From: Borrelia sp. P9F1 | GTDB taxonomy: Bacteria; Spirochaetota; Spirochaetia; Borreliales; Borreliaceae | Direction of reading: 5' to 3' | Length of the DNA stretch: 64,000 bases | Assembly: GCF_030436115.1 (NCBI RefSeq) | Contig: NZ_CP129407.1 | Location: forward strand, 714,502 to 778,501 | Part shown: piece by piece, positions 8,105-18,063 of the stretch | Numbering within the stretch: position 1 is the stretch's first letter | How the letters are laid out: each line of letters starts with the position of its first letter | Translations under genes and position numbers: made by a program | Notes under the pieces: model-generated | Told to the model about the DNA's origin: nothing | Database searches by the model: none | Seen by the model: the letters and a program-made list of their open reading frames with translations, nothing else

Positions 8105-8763
8105 TTTATTATGCCCAAAAGTTCGGAAGGCTTGTTTATGATATATTTTGCTCCATTTGCTTTCAATTCTTCTATTGTTCTAAATCCCCATGAAACTCCA
8201 ATTGGCAGAAATCCAGCATTTCTAGCAGTTATCATATCAACATCACTGTCTCCTATGTATGCAACCTCCTTAGGTTCAACATTGAGTTCCATTATCATGT
8301 CAAGGGCATTTGCAGGATCTGGTTTTGCTTCAAACCTTGAAGAGTAACCTCTGATTTCAAAAAAATCTATGTCTTTAAACATATCTTTTGCCACTACCAA
8401 GAGTTCGTCATGGTTTTTGTTGCTTAAAATTCCTATTGGAATTTTAAGTTTACTAAGCTCAGACAGAAGATCCGGTATGCCATCATATGCCCTTGTTTGA
8501 GAAGTAAGGTTTTGATTATATTCTTTTACAAATTCTTCGTAAAGATTGTACTTAAGGCTTTTATCATTAAAGTTTATACTCAGATATTCTAAGGTTTTTT
8601 CTACAAATTTATCGAATCCTCTTCCAACAAAGCTACTAAATTTATCTGTCTTTATTTCTTTGTATCCTAGATTTTTTAATGCAGAATTCATCGAAAATGC
8701 AATATCTGTGATGCTGTTTATTAAAGTTCCGTCCATGTCAAAAATGCAAGCTCTTATTTTCAT
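8101..8763 (-). CDS. gph: HAD-family phosphatase, phosphoglycolate phosphatase-like
   Basis: 220 residues. HAD motif I is FDMDGTL (residues 9-15; D9 nucleophile and D11 acid), motif II is GILSNKN, the lysine is in EAKPDP and motif IV is YIGDSDVDM. An alpha-helical cap lies between motifs I and II. The family includes Gph and PpaX-type enzymes; the true substrate (2-phosphoglycolate, another sugar phosphate or pyrophosphate) cannot be told from sequence. AAGGA lies 9 bases before the ATG. It is first in a four-gene operon with three unknown genes and is divergent from the ABC transporter. Confidence 0.9.
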   Translation of the reverse strand: MKIRACIFDMDGTLINSITDIAFSMNSALKNLGYKEIKTDKFSSFVGRGFDKFVEKTLEYLSINFNDKSLKYNLYEEFVKEYNQNLTSQTRAYDGIPDLLSELSKLKIPIGILSNKNHDELLVVAKDMFKDIDFFEIRGYSSRFEAKPDPANALDMIMELNVEPKEVAYIGDSDVDMITARNAGFLPIGVSWGFRTIEELKANGAKYIINKPSELLGIIK

Positions 8764-8888
8764 GACTTAATTCCTTCAGAAGTATCGATGTGTTGTGCAC
8801 TCATTTTATCATTATTTTCTGTCTTTCATTAAGTCTATTTCATGATTTGAAATATTTGAAGTTGTCTTTAATTTTTTCGCAAAGGTCC

Positions 8889-8918
8889 TTGCCAACATTC
8901 CCATTTAAGTTTTATTAT
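8889..8918 (+). promoter_or_regulatory. Sigma-70 promoter of the ABC importer operon
   Basis: TTGCCA (8889-8894) and TATTAT (8913-8918) are separated by 18 bp; each matches consensus at five of six positions. Transcription would start near 8925, giving a leader of about 59 nt that contains a short upstream frame. Confidence 0.6.
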
Positions 8919-8932
8919 ATTTTGTAAGAGTT

Positions 8933-8980
8933 ATGAATGAACGGCGTTTTCCTTTCATGTGTTTTCAGGTCAGGTTTTAG
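8933..8980 (+). other. 15-codon upstream open reading frame
   Basis: ATG at 8933 encodes MNERRFPFMCFQVRF and stops at TAG 8978-8980, three bases before and in frame with the GTG of the ABC gene. A weak AAGAG precedes it. It may be a leader peptide that couples or limits translation, or the mark of a former longer N-terminus. Translation is not shown. Confidence 0.35.
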
Positions 8981-8983
8981 TTC

Positions 8984-10561
8984 GTGCAGGGTATACTGGT
9001 TTTAGATAGAGTAACAAAGCGGTATGGAGATTTTGTAGCTAATGATGAAGTCTCTATGAGCTTTAGAAGGGGGGAGATACATGCAATTCTTGGTGAAAAT
9101 GGCGCTGGTAAAACCACTTTAATGAAAACTATTTACGGGGTGCATAAGCCTACGAGTGGTCGCCTTTTTTTAAGGGGTAAGGAATTAAACCTTAAAGATT
9201 CAAGTGAATCTATTCGTAATGGTATTGGTATGGTTTTTCAACACTTCATGCTAATTCCGAATTTCACAGCTGTACAAAACATTATATTGGGATATGAAGA
9301 TTCGAGTTTTGGATTTATTAATTATGGGAAAGCGTTTAAAAAAATACTCGATATTTCTAGGAAATATGGTCTAGCAATAGATACCGATAGGCAGATTCAA
9401 GATTTGAGCGTTGGAATGGGGCAGAAGATAGAGATAATCAAGGTTCTTTATCGGAATGCAGATATCATTATTTTTGACGAACCTACCGCAGTACTTGCTC
9501 CGGGTGAGATCGATGAATTTATGAAGATTTTAAAAATGTTGGTTTCAGAGGGACATACTGTAATACTTATTACACATAAGATAAAGGAAATAAAGGCTGT
9601 AGCACAAAAGTGTACAATTATGAGGCTTGGGAAAGTGATGGGAACTTTTGATGTTTCCGAAGTTGACGAGAAAATTCTTACCAAATTAATGATAGGTAAG
9701 GAAACGGTTCTTGATGTATCTAGAAGACAGTTTGTTGACAGTACAAACATTCTTGAAGTTAAAAACTTGAATGTTAAGGATGAGAGGGGCGTGCTTAAAG
9801 TTAAAAATGTTAGTTTTAATATCAGAGCTAGTGAAATTTTGGGGATAGCTGGAATTGAAGGGAGTGGACAGGAGGAATTAGTTGAAGCTATCCTTGGTGT
9901 GAGAGCAGCAGTCAGTGGAGAGATATTTAAGAAGACTGGAGATGAGTTTGAATCCATAAAGGGACTTAGTGTAAAACAAATAATAGATAGAAAGATCGGC
10001 AGTATCCCGTCTGATAGACAAAAGCACGGTCTTATTCTAGCTTTCAGTGTTTTACAAAATATTGGGATTAAGAGCTTTGATGATGTGAAGTACCTAGATA
10101 TTAAGAAAAAAAATAAGATTAACAAATTGGGTCTTAAGGCATTGTATACCATTAAAAAGCAGTTTGTTGGGTTTAATTTAAATTTTCTTAAAAAAATAAG
10201 TAGACAACTTACAAATTCGTTTGATATTAGACCAAGAGACATTTTGTGTAAGGTTAAGAATTTATCTGGAGGTAATCAGCAAAAGGTAATTGTTGCCCGT
10301 GAGATTAATTTGGAACCTGAGGTTCTCCTAGCAGTTCAACCCACAAGAGGACTCGATATTGGTGCTGTTGAGAATATTTATAAGAAAATACTAGAACAAA
10401 GAGATGTAGGGACAGCTGTTCTTCTTGTATCTCTTGAGCTTGAAGAGCTTATGAGTGTTTGTGATAGAATAGCTGTGATGTACGATGGACAAATTGTAGG
10501 TATTCTGGAGGATAATTTTGATGTCAATGTTATTGGTAAAATGATGACAGGTATGGCTTAG
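8984..10561 (+). CDS. ABC importer ATPase (two nucleotide-binding domains), probably nucleoside uptake
   Basis: 525 residues with two ABC domains in tandem, as in the RbsA/MglA/NupA group. Domain 1: Walker A GENGAGKTT (37-45), signature-like LSVGMGQK (about 141), Walker B IIIFDEP (about 162). Domain 2: a degenerate Walker A, GIEGSGQEE (about 290), and an intact LSGGNQQK signature (about 428). Domain 2 lacking the Walker lysine is normal for the family. Often annotated mglA for galactose, but the two permeases that follow are of the BmpA-NupBC (YufPQ) type and Borrelia encodes Bmp nucleoside-binding proteins, so purine nucleosides are the more likely cargo. GTG start, with AGGTCAGGT upstream. 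Confidence 0.9.
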   Translation: MQGILVLDRVTKRYGDFVANDEVSMSFRRGEIHAILGENGAGKTTLMKTIYGVHKPTSGRLFLRGKELNLKDSSESIRNGIGMVFQHFMLIPNFTAVQNIILGYEDSSFGFINYGKAFKKILDISRKYGLAIDTDRQIQDLSVGMGQKIEIIKVLYRNADIIIFDEPTAVLAPGEIDEFMKILKMLVSEGHTVILITHKIKEIKAVAQKCTIMRLGKVMGTFDVSEVDEKILTKLMIGKETVLDVSRRQFVDSTNILEVKNLNVKDERGVLKVKNVSFNIRASEILGIAGIEGSGQEELVEAILGVRAAVSGEIFKKTGDEFESIKGLSVKQIIDRKIGSIPSDRQKHGLILAFSVLQNIGIKSFDDVKYLDIKKKNKINKLGLKALYTIKKQFVGFNLNFLKKISRQLTNSFDIRPRDILCKVKNLSGGNQQKVIVAREINLEPEVLLAVQPTRGLDIGAVENIYKKILEQRDVGTAVLLVSLELEELMSVCDRIAVMYDGQIVGILEDNFDVNVIGKMMTGMA

Positions 10562-11713
10562 GTGAGTGCTGGTAGTTGTAGGTATAAAGAGATAGCGCTT
10601 AAGTTTTTAAATGCACCAGTGTTTATTAACTTTTTTGCGTTGTGCTTGGGGTTTTTAGTTGTTGGCTTGGTGGTATCTCTTCTTGGTTATTCTCCCTTTA
10701 GGATGTATTACATAATAATAGAAATTATGTTCTCTTCTCCTAAGCATTTAGGCTACATTTTAAGTTATTCGACTCCATTGATTTTTACAGGGCTTTCGGT
10801 GTGTATTGCCTTAAAGGCAGGGCTTTTTAATATTGGGGTTGAAGGACAGTTTATACTTGGGTCAATTACGGCTTTAATGGTTGGAATTTTTTTAGAATTA
10901 CCTCCTTTTTTGCATGTAATTTGTGTTTTTCTTGTGACTTTTGTTGTCTCAGGAAGTCTGGGGATTTTAATTGGATACTTAAAGGTTAGATTTAACATAA
11001 ATGAAGTAATTACGGGAATTATGTTTAACTGGATTTTATTTCATATAAATAACATAGTTTTAGACATATCTTTCATTAAGAAAGAAAATAGTGACTTGTC
11101 TAGGTCAATCAGAGAGAGTGCTTTTATTGATTTTTTTGCTTCTTGGAAATTATCGCCTGAGGGACTCGCTTATAGGGCTGGAAACCCATTTATTAATGAC
11201 TTGCTAAAGGCTCCTCTTAATTTTGGGATAATCATTGGAATTTTTTTTGCCATTTTAATATGGATTTTGTTAAGCAAGACAATACTCGGATTTAAGATTA
11301 GCTCTATAGGGCACAACATAGAGGCTTCTTATCGTGTGGGAATTGACATTAAAAAGGTTTTGTTATTTGCTATGTTTCTTTCGGGAGCTCTTGCGGGGCT
11401 TGCAGGAGCCGTACAAGTTATGGGAGTTAATAAGGCAATATTTAAGCTTTCTTACATGGAAGGAACTGGTCTTAATGGTATAGCTGTGTCTTTAATAGCA
11501 AATAATTCACCAATTGGAATAATATTTTCAAGTATTTTATTCTATATTCTGCTCTATGGAAGTAGTAGGGTCCAGAGTTTGATGGGCCTATCCTCTTCGA
11601 TTGTATCTTTGATGATAGGGATAGTGGTACTTGTGATTTCTGCTAGTCATTTTTTAAATAAGATGATTTTGAGGGGTATAAGGGGTGTTAGGCGAAATAG
11701 TATTTCTAATTAG
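10562..11713 (+). CDS. ABC importer permease, NupB/YufP-like
   Basis: 383 residues with about nine to ten hydrophobic segments, family BPD_transp_2. The typical sequence STPLIFTGLSVCIALKAGLFNIGVEGQF (about residues 65-92) carries the GLFNIGxEGQ signature of this group. A second conserved segment is SIGHNIEASYRVGID (about 254). It forms the membrane channel with the product of the next gene. The GTG start lies directly after the stop of the ATPase gene, and the 3' end overlaps the next gene by 29 nt. All three genes are one operon. No substrate-binding protein is in this window; the Bmp proteins are encoded elsewhere in Borrelia. Confidence 0.9.
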   Translation: MSAGSCRYKEIALKFLNAPVFINFFALCLGFLVVGLVVSLLGYSPFRMYYIIIEIMFSSPKHLGYILSYSTPLIFTGLSVCIALKAGLFNIGVEGQFILGSITALMVGIFLELPPFLHVICVFLVTFVVSGSLGILIGYLKVRFNINEVITGIMFNWILFHINNIVLDISFIKKENSDLSRSIRESAFIDFFASWKLSPEGLAYRAGNPFINDLLKAPLNFGIIIGIFFAILIWILLSKTILGFKISSIGHNIEASYRVGIDIKKVLLFAMFLSGALAGLAGAVQVMGVNKAIFKLSYMEGTGLNGIAVSLIANNSPIGIIFSSILFYILLYGSSRVQSLMGLSSSIVSLMIGIVVLVISASHFLNKMILRGIRGVRRNSISN

Positions 11714-12611
11714 TGAAACTTTAGTGAATTCTCAAACTTTAATTCTAGCGGGTTTAGGGGGGCTTATAAGTGAGAAGTGTGGAATAATAAACATTGGCCT
11801 TGAGGGAACGATGGCTCTTGGCGCGTTTGTTGGTGCTACATTTGCATATTTTTATGGATATCCATTAGTTGCAATTTTTGTTGGAGGGCTTTCAGGAGTT
11901 ATTCTATCAAGCCTTCATGCGATTTTTACTATTTTTCTTAAATCAGACCAGATAATAACTGGAATGGCTATTAATTTTTTGGGACCAGCCATTGCTATGT
12001 TGTTCGGTATTTTTATTTTTGGCTCTTCTTCAACTCCTCCAATAGATGTTAAGTTGCCTATGCTTTTTGACGGTGTTTTCGATAAAAAATCTCTCATATT
12101 CCAGCTTTTTGGAAAAAGATATTCACTCTATATAGCAATAATGTGTGTTATTTTTGCTCATATTGTATTCAGGCATACTAAAATTGGGCTTAGAATTAAG
12201 GCTAGTGGCGAAGATCCGGAGGTTTTAGAATCTCTTGGGGTAAATGTTGTTATGATTAGGTTTTGTTGTGTGCTTTTGAGTGGTCTGTTTGCGGGGGTGT
12301 CTGGGGCAGTGATTTCTACTGTAATTACCTCAAGCTATATGCAAGGAATTATTGGGGGGCAAGGTTTTATCGCTATTGTTATGCTAATTTTTGGGAAATG
12401 GCGACCTTTTGGAATCTTAATAGGTAGTCTTTTATTCTCTTTCGTAAGAACTTTAGCCGTTGTAATGTCTCAAATTCCTTTTTTTTCTTCAATGATATCT
12501 CCTAAATTATTAATCATATTGCCTTATGTTGTTGTGATCCTAAGTCTTATATTTTTTTCGAAAAAGAGCTATCGGCCTAAGTCTCTAGGCTTGCCTTATA
12601 AACAAGATTAG
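11685..12611 (+). CDS. ABC importer permease, NupC/YufQ-like
   Basis: 308 residues, about eight to nine hydrophobic segments, BPD_transp_2 family. The motif GGLISEKCGIINIGLEGTMALGAF near residues 24-47 corresponds to the GIxNIGxEG signature of the partner permease; RIKASGEDPEVLESLGV near 166 is the cytoplasmic coupling region. GTG start at 11685, with GAGGGG eight bases upstream, inside the previous gene (29-nt overlap). It completes a two-permease, one-ATPase importer. The N-terminus is short compared with the first permease, as is usual for NupC-type proteins. Confidence 0.9.
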   Translation: MLGEIVFLISETLVNSQTLILAGLGGLISEKCGIINIGLEGTMALGAFVGATFAYFYGYPLVAIFVGGLSGVILSSLHAIFTIFLKSDQIITGMAINFLGPAIAMLFGIFIFGSSSTPPIDVKLPMLFDGVFDKKSLIFQLFGKRYSLYIAIMCVIFAHIVFRHTKIGLRIKASGEDPEVLESLGVNVVMIRFCCVLLSGLFAGVSGAVISTVITSSYMQGIIGGQGFIAIVMLIFGKWRPFGILIGSLLFSFVRTLAVVMSQIPFFSSMISPKLLIILPYVVVILSLIFFSKKSYRPKSLGLPYKQD

Positions 12612-12751
12612 TTTCATTCTTAATTGAACCATTGAGATTATTTAATGTTTGTTTGGGAATTATATTTTTTGATCTAAAGTTGTAGATGGTGTCTATTGAT
12701 CTTGAATTTGTTAACGTTATTAAATAACTGGTTGTTTTACGAGGTAGTTTT

Positions 12752-14989
12752 ATGTTGAAAATTAAATACAAGTTTGTGGGATTTTTGTTCGTATTTTTGG
12801 TTGTGATTATACTGTGTTTTTCTTGGGGTTTTAAGTCTGTTTTGGGTGGTTATGTGGAAAGCTATTATAAGCAGCTTACAAGGGGGCAAGTTAGGAGAGC
12901 TTCTTTTGCTATTCAATCTTTGTTGGACACATTTTACATCATTTTGGACGGTACGGGTTCCACTATAGCTCTTGACACTCTTTATGAATATTCTTTTTTA
13001 AAAAGTGGTGGGCGGCGTGCCTTTTCGGGAGCTGAGATAAGTAAAATGAGGGAAAACTCCAAAATGATACTTGATACTGTTAAGACAAGCAAGAGGTATC
13101 GTGAACGAATATACAGAACGCTAGCAGATTTGAAAATAGATACTGTTTATGAGGAATTTGCGTTTCTCGACTTTGAAGGTAAAGTAATTGTTACTACAAG
13201 GCATGAAAATAATATGGATTTTGGGCAATCTGAGTCAGGAACAAGATATTTTAAAAGGACCTTGGATGGTTATAAAAGAGATAAGCTAAATTTTGTTGGT
13301 TGGTATATGGGTCTTACTGAGGGAATAGCAGGAGAGGTGGCGGTGAAGTCTCGTCAAAAAGAAAAAAGAGCTTTTGCGGTAGCAGTTCCTGTGTATTCAG
13401 CAGAAGATAAAGTGGTTCTTGGTTATTTGGTTGGCTATTTAGTTAACGATGTTATGGGGAACATCCTGGATAGATCTAGATTTGGCTTTTACAATAGGGG
13501 GAATTTGCTTTACTTGGACCCAAGTAATCATGCTGTTAATCCTTTGGTAGAGTACAATGAAAGTGCAAAGATAAGTTCAAAGTTTATTAGCCTTTTAAAG
13601 AGTACTTTGTCTAGGCCCCCAAGGCCGGCTGTTGTAGCGACCGAGGCTCCAGTTTATGAGATTAAGAGAGCTTATTTTCCAGAGATGGGATTGGACAATT
13701 ATTATGCTATGTTGCCGATTAACAGTAAGCTTGGAGAAGATAGTGGGCTTTTGATTGCAAGAATTCCTTACGAAGATATTTATGGTGTTATTGAAAGCTT
13801 GGCTCTGAGGTTTGTCATAGCTTCTATTTTGGGAGCTGTTGCGATAGTGGTTATTCTGGCAATGAGGATAGATACAATTATTAGTTATAGATTGGACTTG
13901 ATTAGAGATTTAGTAGGTGAGGTAGTTCAGGGGGATTTAGATAAGGAGTATAGTCTTGATAATAAATATTCTGATGAGTTAAATTCTTTAGGTATGCAAA
14001 TTATTAGAATGAGAGATAACATTGCAAGTGCTATTAAGAGTGTTCTTAGCAATATCAGCTGTGTTAATAAGGCGAGTATTGAAGTTGCTAATTCAAGTCA
14101 GAATTTAAGTTCTAGTGCATTACAGCAAGCTTCAACTCTTGAGGAGATGTCAGCAAACATTGAGCAGATATCAGCTGGGGTTAAAATGAGTGCTAATAAT
14201 TCTCGTCAAACAGAACAAATTGCACTAAAGACTAATGAAAATTCACAGATAGGGGGCAAGGCAGTTGAAGAATCTGTTGTGGCTATGCAGGCTATCGTTG
14301 AAAAGGTTAGTGTTATTGAAGAAATAGCTAGAAAGACTAACTTGCTTGCTTTAAATGCGGCTATTGAGGCTGCAAGAGCTGGGGATGAGGGTAAAGGGTT
14401 TGCCGTTGTGGCGAGTGAGATTAGGAAGCTTGCCGATCTTAGTAAGATTTCTGCGCTCGAGATTGGTGAGCTGGTTGAGGAAAATTCTAGAGTTGCAACA
14501 GAGGCAGGTTTAATATTCAAGGATATGTTGCCCGAAATAGAGGAGACGACTAATCTTGTTAAAAAGATTTCTGATGAAAGCTCCAATCAGGATGAACAGA
14601 TTACTCAGTTTAAAATGGCTCTTGATCAGGTTGGAGAAGTTGTCCAGGCTTCAGCGGCGAGTAGTGAGGAACTTTCAAGCATGGCTGAGAAGATGCTTGA
14701 GAAGTCAAAAGAGCTCAGAAGCGCAGTATCTTTTTTCAAAGTCAAGGATGTAGATATTCTTGGTCCTGGCGATTATTTTGGTCCTGATGAGGATGGTACT
14801 GGTTTTGTATCTGGAAGTGTTGGTGCTTTGGGTAAGGATAATGGTTTATCCTTGAGTGATAGGCAGGGTGATGTGTATGGTAATTCAGGTGTAGGCGGTG
14901 AGCCTATTAATAAAAGGGTGGATCCCGATAAGGCTATTGATATTGCAGGTAAGAAGTTGAATTTTGATGAAGATTTTTCGGATTTTTAG
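12752..14989 (+). CDS. mcp4: Methyl-accepting chemotaxis protein Mcp4
   Basis: 745 residues. A first membrane helix lies at about 8-29, a large periplasmic Cache-like sensor at about 30-350, a second helix at about 353-372, a HAMP linker, and then the signalling coiled coil. The hairpin tip that contacts CheA/CheW is clear near residue 528 ([17 protein letters not shown]). After the coiled coil there is an unusual tail of about 80 residues (665-745), rich in G, D and F ([15 protein letters not shown]), which lacks the usual CheR/CheB tether pentapeptide. The ligand is unknown. The next MCP gene starts 27 nt downstream, so the two are probably co-transcribed. Confidence 0.95.
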   Translation: MLKIKYKFVGFLFVFLVVIILCFSWGFKSVLGGYVESYYKQLTRGQVRRASFAIQSLLDTFYIILDGTGSTIALDTLYEYSFLKSGGRRAFSGAEISKMRENSKMILDTVKTSKRYRERIYRTLADLKIDTVYEEFAFLDFEGKVIVTTRHENNMDFGQSESGTRYFKRTLDGYKRDKLNFVGWYMGLTEGIAGEVAVKSRQKEKRAFAVAVPVYSAEDKVVLGYLVGYLVNDVMGNILDRSRFGFYNRGNLLYLDPSNHAVNPLVEYNESAKISSKFISLLKSTLSRPPRPAVVATEAPVYEIKRAYFPEMGLDNYYAMLPINSKLGEDSGLLIARIPYEDIYGVIESLALRFVIASILGAVAIVVILAMRIDTIISYRLDLIRDLVGEVVQGDLDKEYSLDNKYSDELNSLGMQIIRMRDNIASAIKSVLSNISCVNKASIEVANSSQNLSSSALQQASTLEEMSANIEQISAGVKMSANNSRQTEQIALKTNENSQIGGKAVEESVVAMQAIVEKVSVIEEIARKTNLLALNAAIEAARAGDEGKGFAVVASEIRKLADLSKISALEIGELVEENSRVATEAGLIFKDMLPEIEETTNLVKKISDESSNQDEQITQFKMALDQVGEVVQASAASSEELSSMAEKMLEKSKELRSAVSFFKVKDVDILGPGDYFGPDEDGTGFVSGSVGALGKDNGLSLSDRQGDVYGNSGVGGEPINKRVDPDKAIDIAGKKLNFDEDFSDF

Positions 14990-15016
14990 AGTTATTTTTG
15001 TAGTAGGTGGTAATGT

Positions 15017-16918
15017 ATGAAGCTGAGAGCTAGAGTATTGATTCTCGTTAGTATTCTTATATCGATTTTTATTTCTGTGTTGTTTTTCATATTTGGGATG
15101 TTGATTAATAGTAACTTGGCGGATCAACAGTTGGATCTGATGAAGAATTTGATTCGAAATGTTAAAAATTCTTTAATGATCTACGTTTCTTCAATGGAGG
15201 AGAGGGTAAAAATTAATTCAATGTATTTAAACTCGTCTTCTAAATTTGAGTCAATTGCTACTGTTAAGTCTAGGAGGATGGAATTTATTGCGGAGCAGAC
15301 TGAGATGCTCGTTAAAACAGGTAGTAATATGATGATGGTTGATAAAAATGGGAGCATAGTGTTTACTACTGCCGTTAAGGATAATAGTGATTATGGCATT
15401 TCAATTGCTGATAGGGAGTACTTTATTAAGTTAAGAGAGTCCAGTTCTGTTTATAATTCCTCTGTTCTTTTAGCAGAGCCTGGTTCTATTGAGGAGGGCT
15501 TAGTCAAAGGTGTTTCCAAAATAAGGAATAAGGCAGGTCAGATCCCTTATTTATTAATAGGGATTCCTTTAAGGGATTATGAGACTAGTGACATTCTTGG
15601 TTACTTTATGCTCTTTTACGCAATTGATCATGTCTATAATTCGTTCAAGGGTATTAGTTTTGGGGCGTTAGGAACCGGTAGAGCTATGGTATACGACAGG
15701 GCAGGTGCGTTTCTTATGCATCATACTTGGTTACCAGGCGATAATTTGGCTTCCATTAATCCCTATTATAATAATATAGTTAAGACCACATCTGAAGATT
15801 TGATCCAGAAGGGTAAAGACCTTGTTGTTATGCATTATTTTGATCCTACAAACAACGGAAAGCCATATGTAGGTCTTGCTCAAAAGTTAAAAGGGCGATT
15901 GTCTAATTTTCCCTTTATAGTGTTTTTACGGGTTGCTTCTGTTGATTTTTATTACATGAGTAGGTTGACCACTTTTATTTTAGGTATAGGTTTTATTGTT
16001 ACTTTATTAGCACTTGGCTTGGTGACTGTTTATCTTGTATCTAGGCTTAGTTCTTCTTTGAATGGAATTTTGAGCTATTCTGAGAGGTTGGCTTCTGGAG
16101 ATTTCACGGTTACAGATAATCCTTTAAAGTGGGAGACTCTGGAGCTATACAGGCTATATGAGAATTTGGAGCTTTTAAGGACTAATTTTTCATCTATAGC
16201 AAGGGGAGTTATTGAAAATCTTGATTACCTTTATGAGAATGCAATTCAGATAGCAAATGCAAGTCAGAATTTGAGTTCTGGTGCGGTAGAGCAGGCTTCT
16301 ACTTTGGAAGAAATGACGGCAAATATTGAACAGATATCCCAAGGTGTCTCTGAGAATACTGATAGTGCGTCTACTACAGAGAGCATTGCTGTCAATACTA
16401 ATGAGAGGACTAAGGAGGGGCATAAATCTGTTGTAAAGGCTATTAAAGCGATGGAAGTTATTACAGATAAGATAGGCATTATTGATGAGATAACAAGACA
16501 AACTAACTTGCTTGCTTTAAATGCTTCTATTGAAGCCGCTCGAGTAGGGGATAAGGGTAAAGGGTTTGAGGTTGTTGCTGCAGAGGTTAGAAAGCTTGCC
16601 GATCAGAGCAAGGATTCCGCTAGAGAGATCATTGACATAGCGCATAGGAGTTTAACTATTGCAAGCAGGGCAGGTAATAATTTCGAGCAAATTGTACCCG
16701 GTATGGAAGAGACAGCTAGGCTTGTTAAGAATATTACTATAGAGAGTTCTAACCAGAGTAATCAAATAGGACAATTTAAGAATGCGATAGAACAAGTTAG
16801 TCAGTTGGTGCAAACAACAGCGTCAAGCAGTGAAGAGTTGTCAGCAATGTCTGAAAGGATGTTAGAGAGTGTTAAGGACTTAAAAGAATCAGTTGACTAT
16901 TTTAAGGTTGATAAATAG
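15017..16918 (+). CDS. mcp5: Methyl-accepting chemotaxis protein Mcp5
   Basis: 633 residues. First helix about 12-32, periplasmic Cache-type sensor (contains MMMVDKNGSIVFT and YGISIADREYF, typical of dCache) to about 315, second helix about 316-343, HAMP, then the coiled-coil signalling domain with tip [18 protein letters not shown] near 495. It ends soon after the coiled coil, without the long tail of Mcp4. The cytoplasmic half is closely similar to Mcp4, so the pair probably arose by tandem duplication followed by divergence of the sensor domains. The ligand is unknown. It is convergent with mnmA. Confidence 0.95.
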   Translation: MKLRARVLILVSILISIFISVLFFIFGMLINSNLADQQLDLMKNLIRNVKNSLMIYVSSMEERVKINSMYLNSSSKFESIATVKSRRMEFIAEQTEMLVKTGSNMMMVDKNGSIVFTTAVKDNSDYGISIADREYFIKLRESSSVYNSSVLLAEPGSIEEGLVKGVSKIRNKAGQIPYLLIGIPLRDYETSDILGYFMLFYAIDHVYNSFKGISFGALGTGRAMVYDRAGAFLMHHTWLPGDNLASINPYYNNIVKTTSEDLIQKGKDLVVMHYFDPTNNGKPYVGLAQKLKGRLSNFPFIVFLRVASVDFYYMSRLTTFILGIGFIVTLLALGLVTVYLVSRLSSSLNGILSYSERLASGDFTVTDNPLKWETLELYRLYENLELLRTNFSSIARGVIENLDYLYENAIQIANASQNLSSGAVEQASTLEEMTANIEQISQGVSENTDSASTTESIAVNTNERTKEGHKSVVKAIKAMEVITDKIGIIDEITRQTNLLALNASIEAARVGDKGKGFEVVAAEVRKLADQSKDSAREIIDIAHRSLTIASRAGNNFEQIVPGMEETARLVKNITIESSNQSNQIGQFKNAIEQVSQLVQTTASSSEELSAMSERMLESVKDLKESVDYFKVDK

Positions 16919-16952
16919 AGGTAGGGGGGGGTGTAAAGTTTACGTGGGTTTG

Positions 16953-18017
16953 CTAGGCTAATGCTTTAAGAATTTTAGCTCCCCCTAGGCATTCGTCTTC
17001 TTCGTAAAATATGCAGAATTGTCCAGGGGAGATCCCGTAGTCTTCTTTTTGTAGGTAGACTTGTATGAGGTCTTTTTCTAGCATTTCTATTTTACATCGT
17101 GTTTTTTGCTCTCCGTGTCTTATTTTAACGCTTAGGTTTCCGTGGCTTGATGGTTTATTTATCCAGTTCGTTTTATGGACTAAAAATTTTTGTTTTCCTT
17201 GTTTTGGGTAGTTTTTACTGTTTGATATATAGATGATGTTATTTTCAATATCCTTCTCTATCACAAACCAAGGGCCGTTGCTGAGTTTAATTCCTTTTCT
17301 TTGTCCGATTGTAAAAAACCAGTAACCATTATGAGTCCCAAGTATTTTGCCTGTCTCTTTTTCAACTATGTTACCCTTAAGTTCTCCTAGATGATATTTG
17401 ACAAATTCATCGTATTTTATTTTTCCTAAAAAACAAATCCCTTGGCTATCCTTTCTGTTTTTGTTGGGCAAATCTATTTCCTGTGCTATCTTCCTCACTT
17501 CGGCTTTTAGTAGGTTCCCTAGAGGGAAATATAGCTTTGACAGTTGTTCCCTAGAGAGGTTGGACAAGAAGTAACTTTGATCTTTGATTTTATCCTTAGC
17601 CTGTTTCAGTATATGATGATTGTTATTAGTTTCAATTTTGGCATAATGACCTGTAATAATTAAATCATAGTGCTCATTGACTTTATCAAAGAAAGCTCCA
17701 AATTTTATCCTCGTGTTGCAAAATATATCCGGACTTGGAGTGTTTCCAATTTTTAATTCCTCAATAGCATAAGTCACTACTCTTTTGTAATATTCATCTT
17801 GTAGATTGATAATTGCATACGGTACGTTAAATTTTTTGCAGATAGCTTCTACATACTCAATGTCTTCCTTCCAAGGACACTCTCCAATGTGGGAAAGCTC
17901 ATCTTCAAGCCAAATTTTCAGATAATAACATTTTATATGTTCACACCCTCTCTTTATCATTTCATAAAGAGCCACGGAGCTGTCTACTCCCCCAGATAAG
18001 AGTACTGCTATCTTCAT
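16953..18017 (-). CDS. mnmA: tRNA 2-thiouridylase MnmA
   Basis: 354 residues, full length. It adds sulphur at C2 of the wobble uridine in Lys, Glu and Gln tRNAs. The PP-loop for ATP is [12 protein letters not shown] (6-17). The two catalytic cysteines are C100 ([13 protein letters not shown]) and C195 (DSQGICFLG). The C-terminal beta-barrel with [10 protein letters not shown] is intact. It is transcribed opposite to the mevalonate operon from a shared 100-bp region; ATTATA at 18034-18039 gives a good TATAAT on its strand. The older symbol is trmU. Confidence 0.95.
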   Translation of the reverse strand: MKIAVLLSGGVDSSVALYEMIKRGCEHIKCYYLKIWLEDELSHIGECPWKEDIEYVEAICKKFNVPYAIINLQDEYYKRVVTYAIEELKIGNTPSPDIFCNTRIKFGAFFDKVNEHYDLIITGHYAKIETNNNHHILKQAKDKIKDQSYFLSNLSREQLSKLYFPLGNLLKAEVRKIAQEIDLPNKNRKDSQGICFLGKIKYDEFVKYHLGELKGNIVEKETGKILGTHNGYWFFTIGQRKGIKLSNGPWFVIEKDIENNIIYISNSKNYPKQGKQKFLVHKTNWINKPSSHGNLSVKIRHGEQKTRCKIEMLEKDLIQVYLQKEDYGISPGQFCIFYEEDECLGGAKILKALA

Positions 18018-18063
18018 AACCTGTTTCTTCCCGAATTATAGCATATCTAATTTTGATGTTTTT

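Larger units (their letters stand above)
8764..8983. other. Divergent promoter region between gph and the ABC importer
   Basis: 220 bp without a known gene. It holds the rightward promoter (8889-8918), a 17-bp inverted repeat ATTTCA-TGATT-TGAAAT (8837-8853) that could be an operator between the two transcription units, and a 15-codon upstream frame (8933-8980). For gph, a weak -10-like TAAAAT can be read on the - strand near 8802-8807. Confidence 0.6.

Noticed and set aside
9448-10242. 264-residue - strand frame opposite the ABC ATPase
   Set aside because: Antisense shadow of a well-supported gene; Ser/Leu/Ile-rich composition is typical of reverse reading, and no domain is seen.
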